From Colocasia esculenta (Eukaryota; Streptophyta; Magnoliopsida; Alismatales; Araceae), in assembly GCA_014218235.1 (NCBI GenBank), contig CM024753.1, positions 174,630,348 through 174,694,347 of the forward strand: 64,000 nt of DNA, read 5' to 3'. The translations under genes were made by a program, and so were the position numbers. The notes below the pieces were generated by a model. It was not told the origin of the DNA, did not search any database, and worked only from the letters and a program-made list of their open reading frames with translations. Positions 55,928 to 64,000 of the stretch are shown one piece after another (position 1 is the stretch's first letter; every line of letters begins with the position of its first letter).

Positions 55928-57178
55928 ATGGCTCCGCGCAGGTGTAGACAGGCCAGAGAGATGATAGAGCAGCAGGATGAGTCTGATATGCCCGTGCAGG
56001 GGTAGGTCCAAGAGGAGGTGTCAGTAGAGGAGTCAGTTGCACAGCCTCAGGGTGCAGCAGTAGCAACAACAGCTGGTGGGCAGCAGCAGCAGGAGCATCA
56101 GCCTCAGCCACAACAGTACGCAGATTGGTTTCCCCTAGCTGAGCAATTCTTTAGGAACCTGTACCAGGGAGCGTGGCAGCCTGGGTAGGCGGTAGCGGGA
56201 GGTCAGCCTCCAGTACCTCCCCCAGTGGCACCAGAGCAGCAGGCAGATCCAGAGGTGGAGCAGCCAACAGTTCAGCAAGCGTCGGGTTTTGGGAGTACCC
56301 GAGCCGGTCAGAGGAGGACAGCTGTCACTGATGACAGGACCGCCCTCTTGGAGATGTTCTTGCGTCTCCGACCACCGATGTTCTTCGGTGAGTATGATCC
56401 AGACAAGGCAGAGAGTTGGACGCACGAGATGGAGTGCACGTTCGAGACTATGGAGTGCGCCGAGGAGGACCAGGTTAGACTGGCAGTGTACCAGCTCAAG
56501 GGAGCAGCCCACGAGTGGTAGAGAGTTCAGCAGCAGACCCACTTCCAGGGGTAGTGTTTGGATCAGATCACTTGGAAGCGGTTTTTGGAGATCTTTCACG
56601 GTGAGTACTTCCCCGACTACGCTCGATGTGAGAGACGAGACCAGTTCTACGAGTTGGTTCAGGGCGATCTCGCAGTTACTCAGTACCACCAGAGGTTTGT
56701 TCGGTTGTTGAGGCATGTTCCTCATGTTGCAGGCAGCGAGCAGGCTTGTGCAGAGAGATTCATTACAAGATTGAGGCCAGATTTGAGGTGGGGCATGACT
56801 GTTCACATGTGTACCACCTTAGGAGAGACCGTGGCTAAGGCCACCACCTTGGAGAGAGAGACCTGGCAGCCCAGCAACAGCAGCAGCAGGGAGGAGCCTC
56901 TTCCAGGTCCTTGTCGTACCAGCGTCCTGCCGGGAGTCACGGTAGCGCGACTTCTTCTTCTTTGGGCTCGGGCAGTTCAGGCAGTTCCGGGATTCACTCA
57001 AAGTTCAGGCAGTTGTCTACTCGTGGGGGTGGACGGAGCTGGCAGCAGAGGCGTCAGTCGAGGTTTGCAGAGCAGTCAGTCCAGCAGAGAGATGAGCAGG
57101 GCAGACAGGAGGCAGTCTGTTACACTTGTGGTTTGCCAGGCCACTTCAGGAGGGATTGCCCGATGGGGCCAGTTCAGT
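55928..57178 (+). pseudogene. Tekay gag with TAG stops
   Basis: Starts MAPRRCRQAREMIEQ at 55,928. One frame runs to about 56,870 but is broken by TAG at 56,003, in 'WQPG*AVAG', after 'HEW' (56,519) and in 'HFQG*CLD'. The capsid region reads 'MFLRLRPPMFFGEYDPDKAESW' and 'VRLAVYQLKGAAHEW', then 'FLEIFHGEYFPDYARCERRDQF'. After a frameshift in a GA run (~56,855) the C-terminus has Ser/Gln-rich text and a CCHC knuckle 'CYTCGLPGHFRRDC' (about 57,120-57,161). Most stops sit where Gln or Trp is expected. Confidence 0.85.
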
Positions 57179-58160
57179 AGCCGCAGCAGCCAGTTCAGTA
57201 CACACAGCAGCTACCACAGTACTAGTTCCCTCCCCAATAGCAGGCACCCTGTCAGCAGCAGCAGGGGCAGTACCAGCAACAACCTCAGCAGTACCAGCAG
57301 CCTCAGCAGTTCTAGTCGTACCAGCAGTAGCAGTAGTTTCTGCAGCACCAGCAGCAGCCGCAGTAGCAGTAGCCCCACAGGCGCCGCAGCGTGGGCGTGG
57401 TCATGGTCGTGTGATGGCACTTACCAGAGAGCAGGCCGAGGCGTCGAACCTGGTTATAGGTACCCTGCCTATCCTTGGTAGAGTTGCTCGTGTTTTGGTT
57501 GACCCCGGTGCTTCTTTGTGTTTTGCTTCCGAGGAGTTTTACGAGTCTCTGGTTCATCACACCCTTGAGAGGCAGTGTGATGTGATGGTCGATCTCCCGT
57601 CGGTGATTATATGAGTTCTTTCGATCATGGTTTACTGAATCGAGGCGAATCGGCCCGATTCCCCCGAATCGGTGCGAATCAGGGGAAACCTGATCCCTGA
57701 TCGCCCCGATTCCCTTTATAATATATATATATATATATTATCATATTTTTATATATGTTATACATTATAAATATGATATATATTACATATATGTATTTAA
57801 TCATATAAATGTGTCGAATATGATATATGTATATATATATATATGCAATATATATATATATCATATGCTATTATATATATAATATACCCATGTGAATCGG
57901 TTCGATTCAGACCGATTCTGGGGAATCGGGGCGAATCAGGAGCAACCCGATTCGCCTTCTGATTCCGATTTGCCAAACATGCTTTCGGTTACCTGGAGGG
58001 CATCACAGTTGAGGTCTAGGGACACCAGTTGCCATCCAGGTTGTACGCGTTGCAGCTTCGTGACTTTGACGTCATCCTGGGCATGGATTGGTTGGAGGCT
58101 CACTCAGCTGTAGTGGATTGTCAGCAGAAGATCGTTCGATTTAAGATACCTGAAGTGCTT
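57179..58160 (+). pseudogene. Tekay aspartic protease, split by a MITE
   Basis: A Gln-rich linker (57,179-57,400) with several CAG-to-TAG-like stops leads to the protease, 'VARVLVDPGASLCFASEEF' (57,480-57,540). It is interrupted after 'VMVDLPSVII' by the small element at 57,626-57,981. It resumes with 'LQLRDFDVILGMDWLEAHSAVVDCQ' (58,045-58,125), the usual second block before RT. Confidence 0.85.
57626..57981. mobile_element. Small hAT-type MITE, 356 bp, with TSD
   Basis: Ends CATGGTTTACTG and (complement) CATGTTTGGCAA. Flanks CTTTCGAT (57,618-57,625) and CTTTCGGT (57,982-57,989) match at 7 of 8. GAATCGG-rich ends surround a long TA-rich core that shares 'gttatacattataaatatga' with the 29,190-29,460 element. 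Confidence 0.9.
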
Positions 58161-58379
58161 GTTCTCTGCTTCCGAGGTATCTGGTCTACCTGTCAACCTT
58201 TTATTTCCTTCTGTAGAGCTCGTCGTTTGATCCATGATGGCTGTGTAGCATATCTTGCTTCTGTTTGTTCCTGGAGCCTAGCGGGTCGTCGGTTTCTGAT
58301 GTGCCTGTTGTTTGTGAGTTCTTTGATGTTTTCCCGGAGGATCTACCTGGTTGCCGCCTTAGCGGGAGGTAGAGTTTCC

Positions 58380-58918
58380 ATTGAGCTTTTGCCCAGTATG
58401 ATGCCTTTGTCTAAGGCACCTTACCGGATGGCTCCGGCCGAGTTGCGTGAGCTGAAGCGCCAGTTGCAGGAGTTGCTTGAGTTGGGCTTCATCCGTCCGA
58501 GTCGTTCGCCGTGGGAAGCGCCAGTCCTATTCGTAAGGAAGAAGGATGGCAGTTTGCGTTTGTGCATCGATTATAGGTAGCTGAACCAAGTAACAGTAAA
58601 GAATAAGTATATGTTGCCGAGGATTGATGATTTGTTCGACCAGTTGTAGTCAGCTAGAGTGTTCTCGAAGATTGACTTGAGGTCCGGTTTCTACCAGTTG
58701 AGGATCAGAGAGTCAGATATTGGCCTGATAGCTTTCCGTTCAAGGTACGGTCACTTTGAGTTTGTCGTGATGCCGTTTGGGCTGACGAACGCACCCGCAA
58801 CTTTTATGGATTTGATGCATAGGGTGTTCAATGAGTACCTGGACAGGTTTGTGGTCATCTTTGTGGATGACATTTTGGTCTACTCGGCTTCTGAGGAGAG
58901 CACAAGGAGCATCTGAGG
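58380..58918 (+). pseudogene. Tekay reverse transcriptase
   Basis: The RT blocks are 'LRELKRQLQELLELGFIRPS', 'SPWEAPVLFVRKKDGSLRLCIDYR', then a TAG where Gln is usual, 'LNQVTVKNKYMLPRIDDLFDQL' and another TAG. 'SKIDLRSGFYQLRI', 'FEFVVMPFGLTNAPATFMDLM' and the catalytic box 'FVVIFVDDILVYS' follow. All active-site residues are present, but the two in-frame TAG codons (58,578 and about 58,648) stop translation. The frame also ends in TGA at 58,916. Confidence 0.88.
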
Positions 58919-59628
58919 ATCGTGCTAGAGACCTTGCGGAGTCACCAACTTTATGCCAAGTTCGACAAGTGCGAGTTTTGGCTAAGGGAGGTCCACTTTC
59001 TCGGGCACGTGATCTCAGGTTCTAGTGTGGCAGTGGACTCTGCCAAGGTTGAGACAGTGTTGTCCTGCGAGCAGCCCACTTCAGTGTCAGAGGTTTCGCA
59101 GCTTTCTGGGTCTAGTAGGCTATTACAGGAGATTCATCCAGGATTTTGCCAGGATTGCAGAGCCATTGACTAGGTTGACCAGACTGGACACCAGGTTTGT
59201 TTGGTCAGAGGACTGTGAGCAGAGCTTTCGGAAGCGGAAGATGAGGTTGACTTCGCCTAGTGTTGGTCTTGACGTCAGGTAGCAGAGGTTTCGTGGTCTA
59301 CACCGACGCATCGAGATCAGGTTTGGGTGCCGTGATAATGCAGCATGGTAGGGTCGTTGCCTATGCTTCTCAGCAGCTCAAGAAGCATGCGGATAACTAC
59401 CCTACCCACGACTTAGAGTTAGCAACAGTGGTGTTCGCTCTGAAGTTGTGGAGGCACTATTTGTACGGAGAGGCGTTCGAGATCTTCACAGACCATCAGA
59501 GTTTGCAGTACATTTTCATTCAGAGGGATCTGAATTTAAGGCAGCGCAGGTGGATTGAGTACTTGAAGGACTACGACCTTACCCTCTCCTATCACCCAGA
59601 AGGGCTAACGTTGTGGCAGATGCTTTAA
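58919..59628 (+). pseudogene. Tekay RT connection and RNase H
   Basis: 'LRSHQLYAKFDKCEFWL--VHFLGHVIS' (58,930-59,020), 'FLGLVGYYRRFIQDFARIAEPLTRLT', then RNase H 'GFVVYTDASRSGLGAVIMQHGRVVAYASQQLK' and 'NYPTHDLELATVVFALKLWRHYLYGE', 'FTDHQSLQYI', in order. The RNase H catalytic residues are kept. Frameshifts separate the connection from the RNase H. Confidence 0.85.
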
Positions 59629-59799
59629 GCAGGTGTGTTCGCTTGAGTTCGATGATGGTCAGAGAGTGGAAGCTATTTGAGGAGCTGTCCCAGGGAGTTT
59701 TCTACCTTCGAGGCGCAGAGACTGTGCAATGATGACCAGTTTGTCAGTTCGGCCATCAGTGTACCGTCAGGTGTTGCAGGCACAGTAGGCAGACTCAGA

Positions 59800-60600
59800 G
59801 TTGGCAGATATTTTGCAGATGCCAGATGTTGAGCTAGATGAGAACAACGAGGTCAGATTCAGAGGCAGGCTGTATGTTCCAGTGATGCGCTCCAGGCGCT
59901 ATTGTCAGAGGCTCACCATTCGAGGTATGTTGCTTATCCTGGTTCCACTAAGATGTACCATAACCTGAGGAGGTTCTTCTGGTGACCAGGGATGAAGAGG
60001 GGCGTGGCAGAGTTTGTCTCTCGGTGCCTTACCTGTCAGCAGGTGAAGCTGAGCATCAGCGTCCTGGTGGTGAGCTGCAGTCATTGCCCATTCCCGAGTG
60101 GAAGTGGGACGACATCACCATGGACTTTGTGGTTGGTTTGCCCCGCACTCCGCAGAGGCATGATGGTATTTGGATGATCGTGGATCGATTGACCAAGTCA
60201 GTACAGTTTCTTCCAGTCAGGATGTCTTGGTCAGTGGATAGGTTAGCCAGGCTATACGTGGACCGAGTTGTTCCATTGCATGGAACCCCAGTTTCGATTG
60301 TCTCCAACAGAGATCCGAGGTTCACTTTTGGTTTTAGCGTAGTTTGCAGAGAGCTCTGGGTACAGAGTTGAGGCTGAGTTCTGCATATCACCCGCAGTCA
60401 GATGGGCAGTTAAAGAGGACCATTCAGACTTTGGAGGATATGTTGAGAGCTTGTTGCTTGGACAAGAGTGGCACCTGGGAGTCGCACCTTCCAATGGTAG
60501 AGTTTGCGTATAATAACAGTTATCACTCGAGCATTGGAATGGTGCCATACGAGGCTTTGTTTGGTCGCCCGTGCAGGACACCACTTCACTAGTTGGAGGT
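59800..60600 (+). pseudogene. Tekay integrase
   Basis: HHCC part: 'YHNLRRFFW', TGA, 'PGMKRGVAEFVSRCLTCQQVK' (59,950-60,050). Core: 'WDDITMDFVVGLPRT' (Asp), 'VSIVSNRDPRF' (Asp), a frameshift near 60,335, then 'SAYHPQSDGQLKRTIQTLEDMLR', where the Glu of the D,D35,E triad is replaced by Lys. 'LPMVEFAYNNSYHSSIGMVPYEALFGRPCRTPLH' ends at a TAG where Trp is expected (60,590). The loss of the catalytic Glu is an additional inactivating change. Confidence 0.85.
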
Positions 60601-61155
60601 CGGTGAGAGGCAGCTTCTAGGACCAGAGAGTGTGCAGCAGTGTGCAGACACAGCCAGGTTGGTTAGGCAGAAGCTTCAGACCGTGCAGAGCAGTCAGAAG
60701 AGCTATGCAGATATCTGCAGGAGGCCGTTGCGGTTCAGCGTGGGTGACCTTGTTTTCTTGTGGGTTTCGCCGACCAAGGGTGTTATGAGATTTGGCAGGA
60801 AGGGAAAGCTCAGTCTGAGGTATATTGGGCCTTTCCCTATCACAGAGACGGTCCGAGGTTGCTTACAGGTTTAGTCTTCCGGCAGAGTTGGCAGGCGTGC
60901 ACAGTGTTTTTTCACGTTTCGCAGTTCAAGAGGTACGTTGCAGATCTGTCACACATGTTGGACTACTCACACTTGAGGTATCACTAGACTTGTCATGCCA
61001 GAGTACCCGTCAGTGTTGTGGACCGCAGAGTGCAGCAGTTGCATCGGAGGCAGATTCCGCTGGTCAAGGTCATTTGGGAGAACCGCGTTGGTGGCGAGGC
61101 CACCTGGGAGCGCGAGGATGAGATGAGAGAGCACTTCCCATATTTGTTTGTTTGA
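60593..61155 (+). pseudogene. Tekay integrase C-terminus and chromodomain
   Basis: 'FSVGDLVFLWVSPTKGVMRFGRKGKLSLRYIGPFPI' is the GPY/F-type module (60,735-60,845). After frameshifts, 'FFHVSQFKRYV' follows, then the chromodomain 'VVDRRVQQL-RRQIPLVKVIWENRVGGEATWERE' ending in TGA at 61,153. Chromodomains of this class are thought to steer integration to heterochromatin. Confidence 0.8.
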
Positions 61156-61229
61156 TTGGTATGTGATCTTCCCTGTACTGCTTTCTAGGTTGAGACTACG
61201 TTTATTTTAATTTCGAGGACGAAATTGCT

Positions 61230-61242
61230 TAGGTGGGTGGGA
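61230..61242 (+). other. Polypurine tract of the Tekay element
   Basis: AGGTGGGTGGGA directly before TGTAAGATCC, preceded by the 'atttcgaggacgaaat' sequence common in Tekay elements. Confidence 0.85.
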
Positions 61243-62191
61243 TGTAAGATCCGGCCCTCCTGGGCCCTTGGCCTTGTCCTCAGGGTCGCGATAGGCACCT
61301 TGGTCGCGACATGGTCACGCCAGGGGAGCCTGTCGCGACAAGCTTTGTGACACGGCACACCTGGCCGTCGAGACTAGGTCACGACGGGGGTGGGCGTCGC
61401 GTCCTTGTCATGGCGACTTGAGGTGTCGCGACTGCTTTTCTGATAGACGTGACCACTGTCCTCTCTATCAGAACAATCGTGTCGGGTGGTAGGTGTGTAC
61501 AACGTTGACGTGACCTGGTCAGCCGTCGCGTTTGCTTTTCCTGGTCTTCGAGGTTTGACCACTTTTGGGGTCATGCTGGGGGTGGCCGTCGCGACATGGT
61601 TGTTGTCGCGCCGGGCCAACCCATCGTGTCTTTGGGGCCGTTAGTTTAAAAACGAGGCTGCGCCCCATTTCCCCTTTCACCTTCTTCTTCCCCTCTCGAG
61701 CTCCCTTGCGTTTCTCGTGGGTTCGTCGTGGTCGTGGTGCTCGTCCTGAGGTGGTGTCGCCCTGTTGGTGTAGGGGACGTGTTCATGGTTCTTGGAGCGA
61801 GGAGGAGTTGACCATTCCGTCGTGAAGGCCCCAACGGGTCGGCTCTACTCTTGGAGGTAGGGGCCCTTGTTCTCCCCTCGCCTAGCATGCTCCCCTCTTC
61901 TGTGAGATGGTGTTTTCCTCGTGGTTTGGGGTGTGGGAATGTGAGAACCATGCTCGTGGTTAAGTGAGGTTTACTTCGAGTGTAGATTCTTGTAAATCCA
62001 GTTTGTGGGGTGTAGAGGGTGGTTTGCATGGTTTAAAAGCTTTCATACATGTTGAGCATGCTCCCCTCCCCCTGTGGAATGATTGTACCGAGTTCTGGGG
62101 TGGTCTCTGAGAGGTCTGCTCCGGAACCCCCCTCAGCTGAAGACGCGACCGCTATAGAGGTTGTGATGATGTCGCGACGGCCTTTCCAGTT
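61243..62191 (+). repeat. 3' LTR of the Tekay element, truncated by the gap
   Basis: 61,243-61,615 matches the start of the 5' LTR. The remainder, with a pyrimidine-rich tract at 61,660-61,700, has no counterpart in the 5' LTR. Open frames here are not gene-like. Confidence 0.75.
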
Positions 62192-62291
62192 NNNNNNNNN
62201 NNNNNNNNNNNNNNNNNNNNNNNNNNNNNNNNNNNNNNNNNNNNNNNNNNNNNNNNNNNNNNNNNNNNNNNNNNNNNNNNNNNNNNNNNNN
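62192..62291. other. Assembly gap (100 N)
   Basis: Exactly 100 N, the conventional length for a gap of unknown size. The true distance between the Tekay LTR and the next element is unknown. Confidence 1.
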
Positions 62292-62721
62292 CGTTGACCA
62301 ACAATCAAGCAGAATATGAAGCGCTGATCGTGGACTTCAACTAGCCGCCGAAATGGGCATCAAGTGCATAAAAGTCTACGGGGACTCGCAGCTGGTCATC
62401 CGTCAAGTGATGGGGGACTACGAAGTTCGGAAAAAGGAACTAATCCCCTATCATGCCAAAGTAATAAAGCTCCGCGAGAGATTCTGCTTGTTCGAAATCG
62501 GACATGTCCCTAGAGGGCAAAACTCTCAGGCGGATGCGCTAGCCAAACTGGCGTCTGCCCTAAAGCTCCCTCCTGAAGGGGAACTGGGCATAACTGTCCG
62601 ACATAGGAGACTGATGCCCAGTGTTCTCGAGGACGACTCCGACCCAGAAGATGCAGAGGTCAACGCCCTCGAAGAAGAAGCCAGCCAGAAGAAGACTGGC
62701 GCCAGCCGATCATTCAAATAA
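62292..62721 (+). pseudogene. Second RNase H (aRH) of the right Tat element
   Basis: 'LTNNQAEYEALIV' (from 62,292), one frameshift near 62,333, then an open stretch from 62,353: 'KVYGDSQLVIRQVMGDYEVRK', 'VPRGQNSQADALAKLASALK', and an acidic tail to a TAA at 62,719. This is the extra RNase H characteristic of Tat elements. Its N-terminal 'W-L-FDGA' part is inside the gap. Confidence 0.82.
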
Positions 62722-63993
62722 AGAACGGTTGGCTGCCTTCAGACCGGCCGAACGAGTCCGACTGCTGCGGCGGGCCGCGTCGTATCAAATGATCGGGGAC
62801 CAACTATATCGGCTTGTCCATGAAAAAGACAAGTCTGTCCTCCTCCGATGTCTCTCCCCTAAAGAAGCCAAAGTCATCATGCACGAAGTCCACTCTGGAC
62901 TGTGCGGAGCTCATCAAGCGGGAGACAAGATGAAAATCAACATCAAGCTAAAAGGCTTCTTCTGGCGACGATGTACGCAGATTGCGTCCAGTACGCTCGT
63001 GCATGTCATCAATGCCAGGTCTTCAGTGCGGTGCCAAGAAAGCCGCCGAGCGAATTACATCCAACCGCCCCCACATGGCCCTTCGCCGAATGGGGAATGG
63101 ATGTCGTGGGACCATTCCCACCGTCCTCTGGCGGCCACAAGTTTATCCTGGCAGCCACCGACTATTTCTCCCGATGGGCAGAAGCAATCCCTCTCCGGGA
63201 GGTGACCGGGGTAGCCGTTGCAAAATTTGTCAAGCAGCACCTGATTTACAGGTTCGGCACCCCTCATCGGATCGTATCAGATAACGGTACGCCCTTCAGA
63301 AACAAAACGATATATGCGTTGGCGGCCAAATTCCAAATAGATTGGAGGACGTCAACGGTATACAACCCTCAAGCCAATGGTCTGGCGGAAGCCTTCAACA
63401 AGACCCTTTGCAAACTGCTTGCCAAGATAGTCGGCAACCGCAAACGCGATTGGGAGGAGAAGGTGCACGAAGCTCTCTGGGCATACCGGACGGTCTACAA
63501 GACCCCTACGGGGTGCTCTCCTTTCTCTCTGGTGTACGGAGCTGAAGCCATGCTCCCCATCGAAATTGAAATGTCGTCCTACAGGGTAGCCGTCCATACC
63601 GGTCTCCAACCCGAGGAGCGACAAGAAATTGAAAGAAGGTTGGAAGAATTGTCCGACCTAGAGGGCCAAAGGTTGGAAGCATACAAACATCTCCAATCCT
63701 ATCAAGCCCGCATGACTCGAGCCTACGACAAGTTAGTCAGGCCCCGTGTCTTCAAGAAAGGTGACCTCGTCATGGTCAAGCAAAGAGAAGTCATGGCAGG
63801 CAAATCAAGTGGCAAACTCCAGCCAAACTGGCGCGGACCGTACGTGGTCACTGGAGTGTATGAAGGCGGGGGATACACGCTAGCAACACATGCTGGCGAC
63901 CGCCCCTTTCCACCACTAAATGGCAAGCATTTGAAAATGTACTTTGCCCCTGAGCATGAATTCCTAGGGCAACAGCCCTCTGAAACCCTTTAG
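62722..63993 (+). CDS. Tat integrase, core and C-terminus open
   Basis: The zinc-binding half-site is in one frame ('RRAASYQMIGDQLYRLVHEK', 'EVHSGLCGAHQAG', about 62,765-62,927). After a one-base shift near 62,960 an open 363-codon frame (62,902-63,993) carries 'CVQYARACHQCQ', 'GMDVVGPFPPS', 'AATDYFSRWAEAIPL' (Asp), 'RIVSDNGTPFRN' (Asp), 'NPQANGLAEAFNKTL' (Glu), 'LVYGAEAMLPIEIEM' and 'KLQPNWRGPYVV'. It ends PSETL at a TAG. All catalytic residues are present, so this is the best preserved retrotransposon gene in the window. Confidence 0.88.
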
Positions 63994-64000
63994 CCATAAA

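Larger units (their letters stand above)
54800..62191 (+). mobile_element. Tekay-clade gypsy chromovirus, 3' end lost in an assembly gap
   Basis: Order: 5' LTR, initiator-Met primer site, gag, protease, RT, RNase H, integrase, chromodomain, 'atttcgaggacgaaat' motif, purine tract and 3' LTR up to the N gap. Gypsy gene order plus the C-terminal chromodomain fit Tekay/Del. It is inserted into the copia-like LTR ending at 54,799. It carries a small hAT-type element in the protease and many nonsense codons. Confidence 0.9.
62292..64000 (+). mobile_element. Partial Tat-lineage gypsy element (second copy of the lineage)
   Basis: Carries second RNase H and integrase, similar domain by domain to the minus-strand element at 15,240-18,465 but much better preserved. 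Its 5' part lies in or beyond the gap, and its 3' untranslated region and LTR lie beyond base 64,000. Confidence 0.85.

Noticed and set aside
57679..57864. Ile/Tyr-rich minus-strand frame.
   Set aside because: It is the translation of the TA-rich core of a MITE.
54800..61155. Possible integrated plant pararetrovirus because of gypsy-like RT and RNase H.
   Set aside because: An integrase, chromodomain, LTRs, primer site and purine tract are present, which identifies a Tekay retrotransposon; no movement-protein or coat signatures are seen.
62033..62308. Frames running through the N block.
   Set aside because: Undetermined bases cannot support a coding call.

Overview
The window is nuclear DNA of a land plant, most likely a flowering plant with a large, repeat-rich genome. 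It holds Ty1/copia elements of the SIRE/Maximus type, Ty3/gypsy elements of the Tat and Tekay (chromovirus) types, an Ac-like hAT transposon, small hAT-type elements and a LINE fragment. There is almost no host coding sequence. I cannot name the species.

Left part (1-28,404). Bases 1-1,500 look like a worn chromovirus-type LTR, followed by the RNase H end of a LINE (about 1,500-1,865). From 2,951 to 28,404 lies one 25.4-kb Tat-lineage gypsy element on the minus strand. Its LTRs are 2,951-5,811 and 25,498-28,404, its primer-binding site abuts the right LTR and its polypurine tract abuts the left LTR. Read right to left it carries a leader with ~50-bp tandem repeats, degenerate gag, protease, an RT that has lost its catalytic core, RNase H, a second RNase H, integrase, then a long 3' region of tandem repeats. 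Two DNA transposons sit inside it: a six-exon hAT element (10,597-15,092) in the 3' region, and a 1.3-kb hAT-type element (16,174-17,479) with a perfect 8-bp target duplication that splits the integrase and itself contains a ~1-kb near-perfect palindrome.

Middle (28,405-35,995). This is the least repetitive part. The one host gene trace is a first exon at 33,538-33,639 (minus) resembling the N-terminus of plant PXA-domain/sorting-nexin-like proteins. It has a splice donor and a GC-rich upstream region, but is one base out of frame. Its putative intron 1 runs left into a region with a diverged internal duplication, a small hAT-type element and tandem repeats.

Right part (35,996-64,000) is a nest. 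A minus-strand copia element (LTR 35,996-38,006, with internal pieces at 38,007-38,933 and 52,580-53,186) was split by a complete SIRE-type element, 38,934-52,579, with identical 5-bp flanks GTTCT. That element carries gag, protease, integrase, RT, RNase H and a long extra reading region downstream of pol. A third copia-like LTR (53,187-54,799) follows, cut by a Tekay chromovirus starting at 54,800. The Tekay element has gag to chromodomain in order but many TAG stops, and another small hAT-type element in its protease. Its 3' LTR runs into a 100-N assembly gap (62,192-62,291). Beyond the gap, 62,292-63,993 is the second RNase H and integrase of another, better preserved Tat element.

Overall the region records repeated insertion of elements into elements. 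The most interesting signals are regulatory-looking: arrays of short hairpins in LTRs just upstream of a TATA box or in the RNA leader, a long palindrome that could make hairpin RNA, and the SIRE accessory region. Many frame breaks are single-base losses, so some apparent pseudogenes could reflect unpolished sequence rather than decay.
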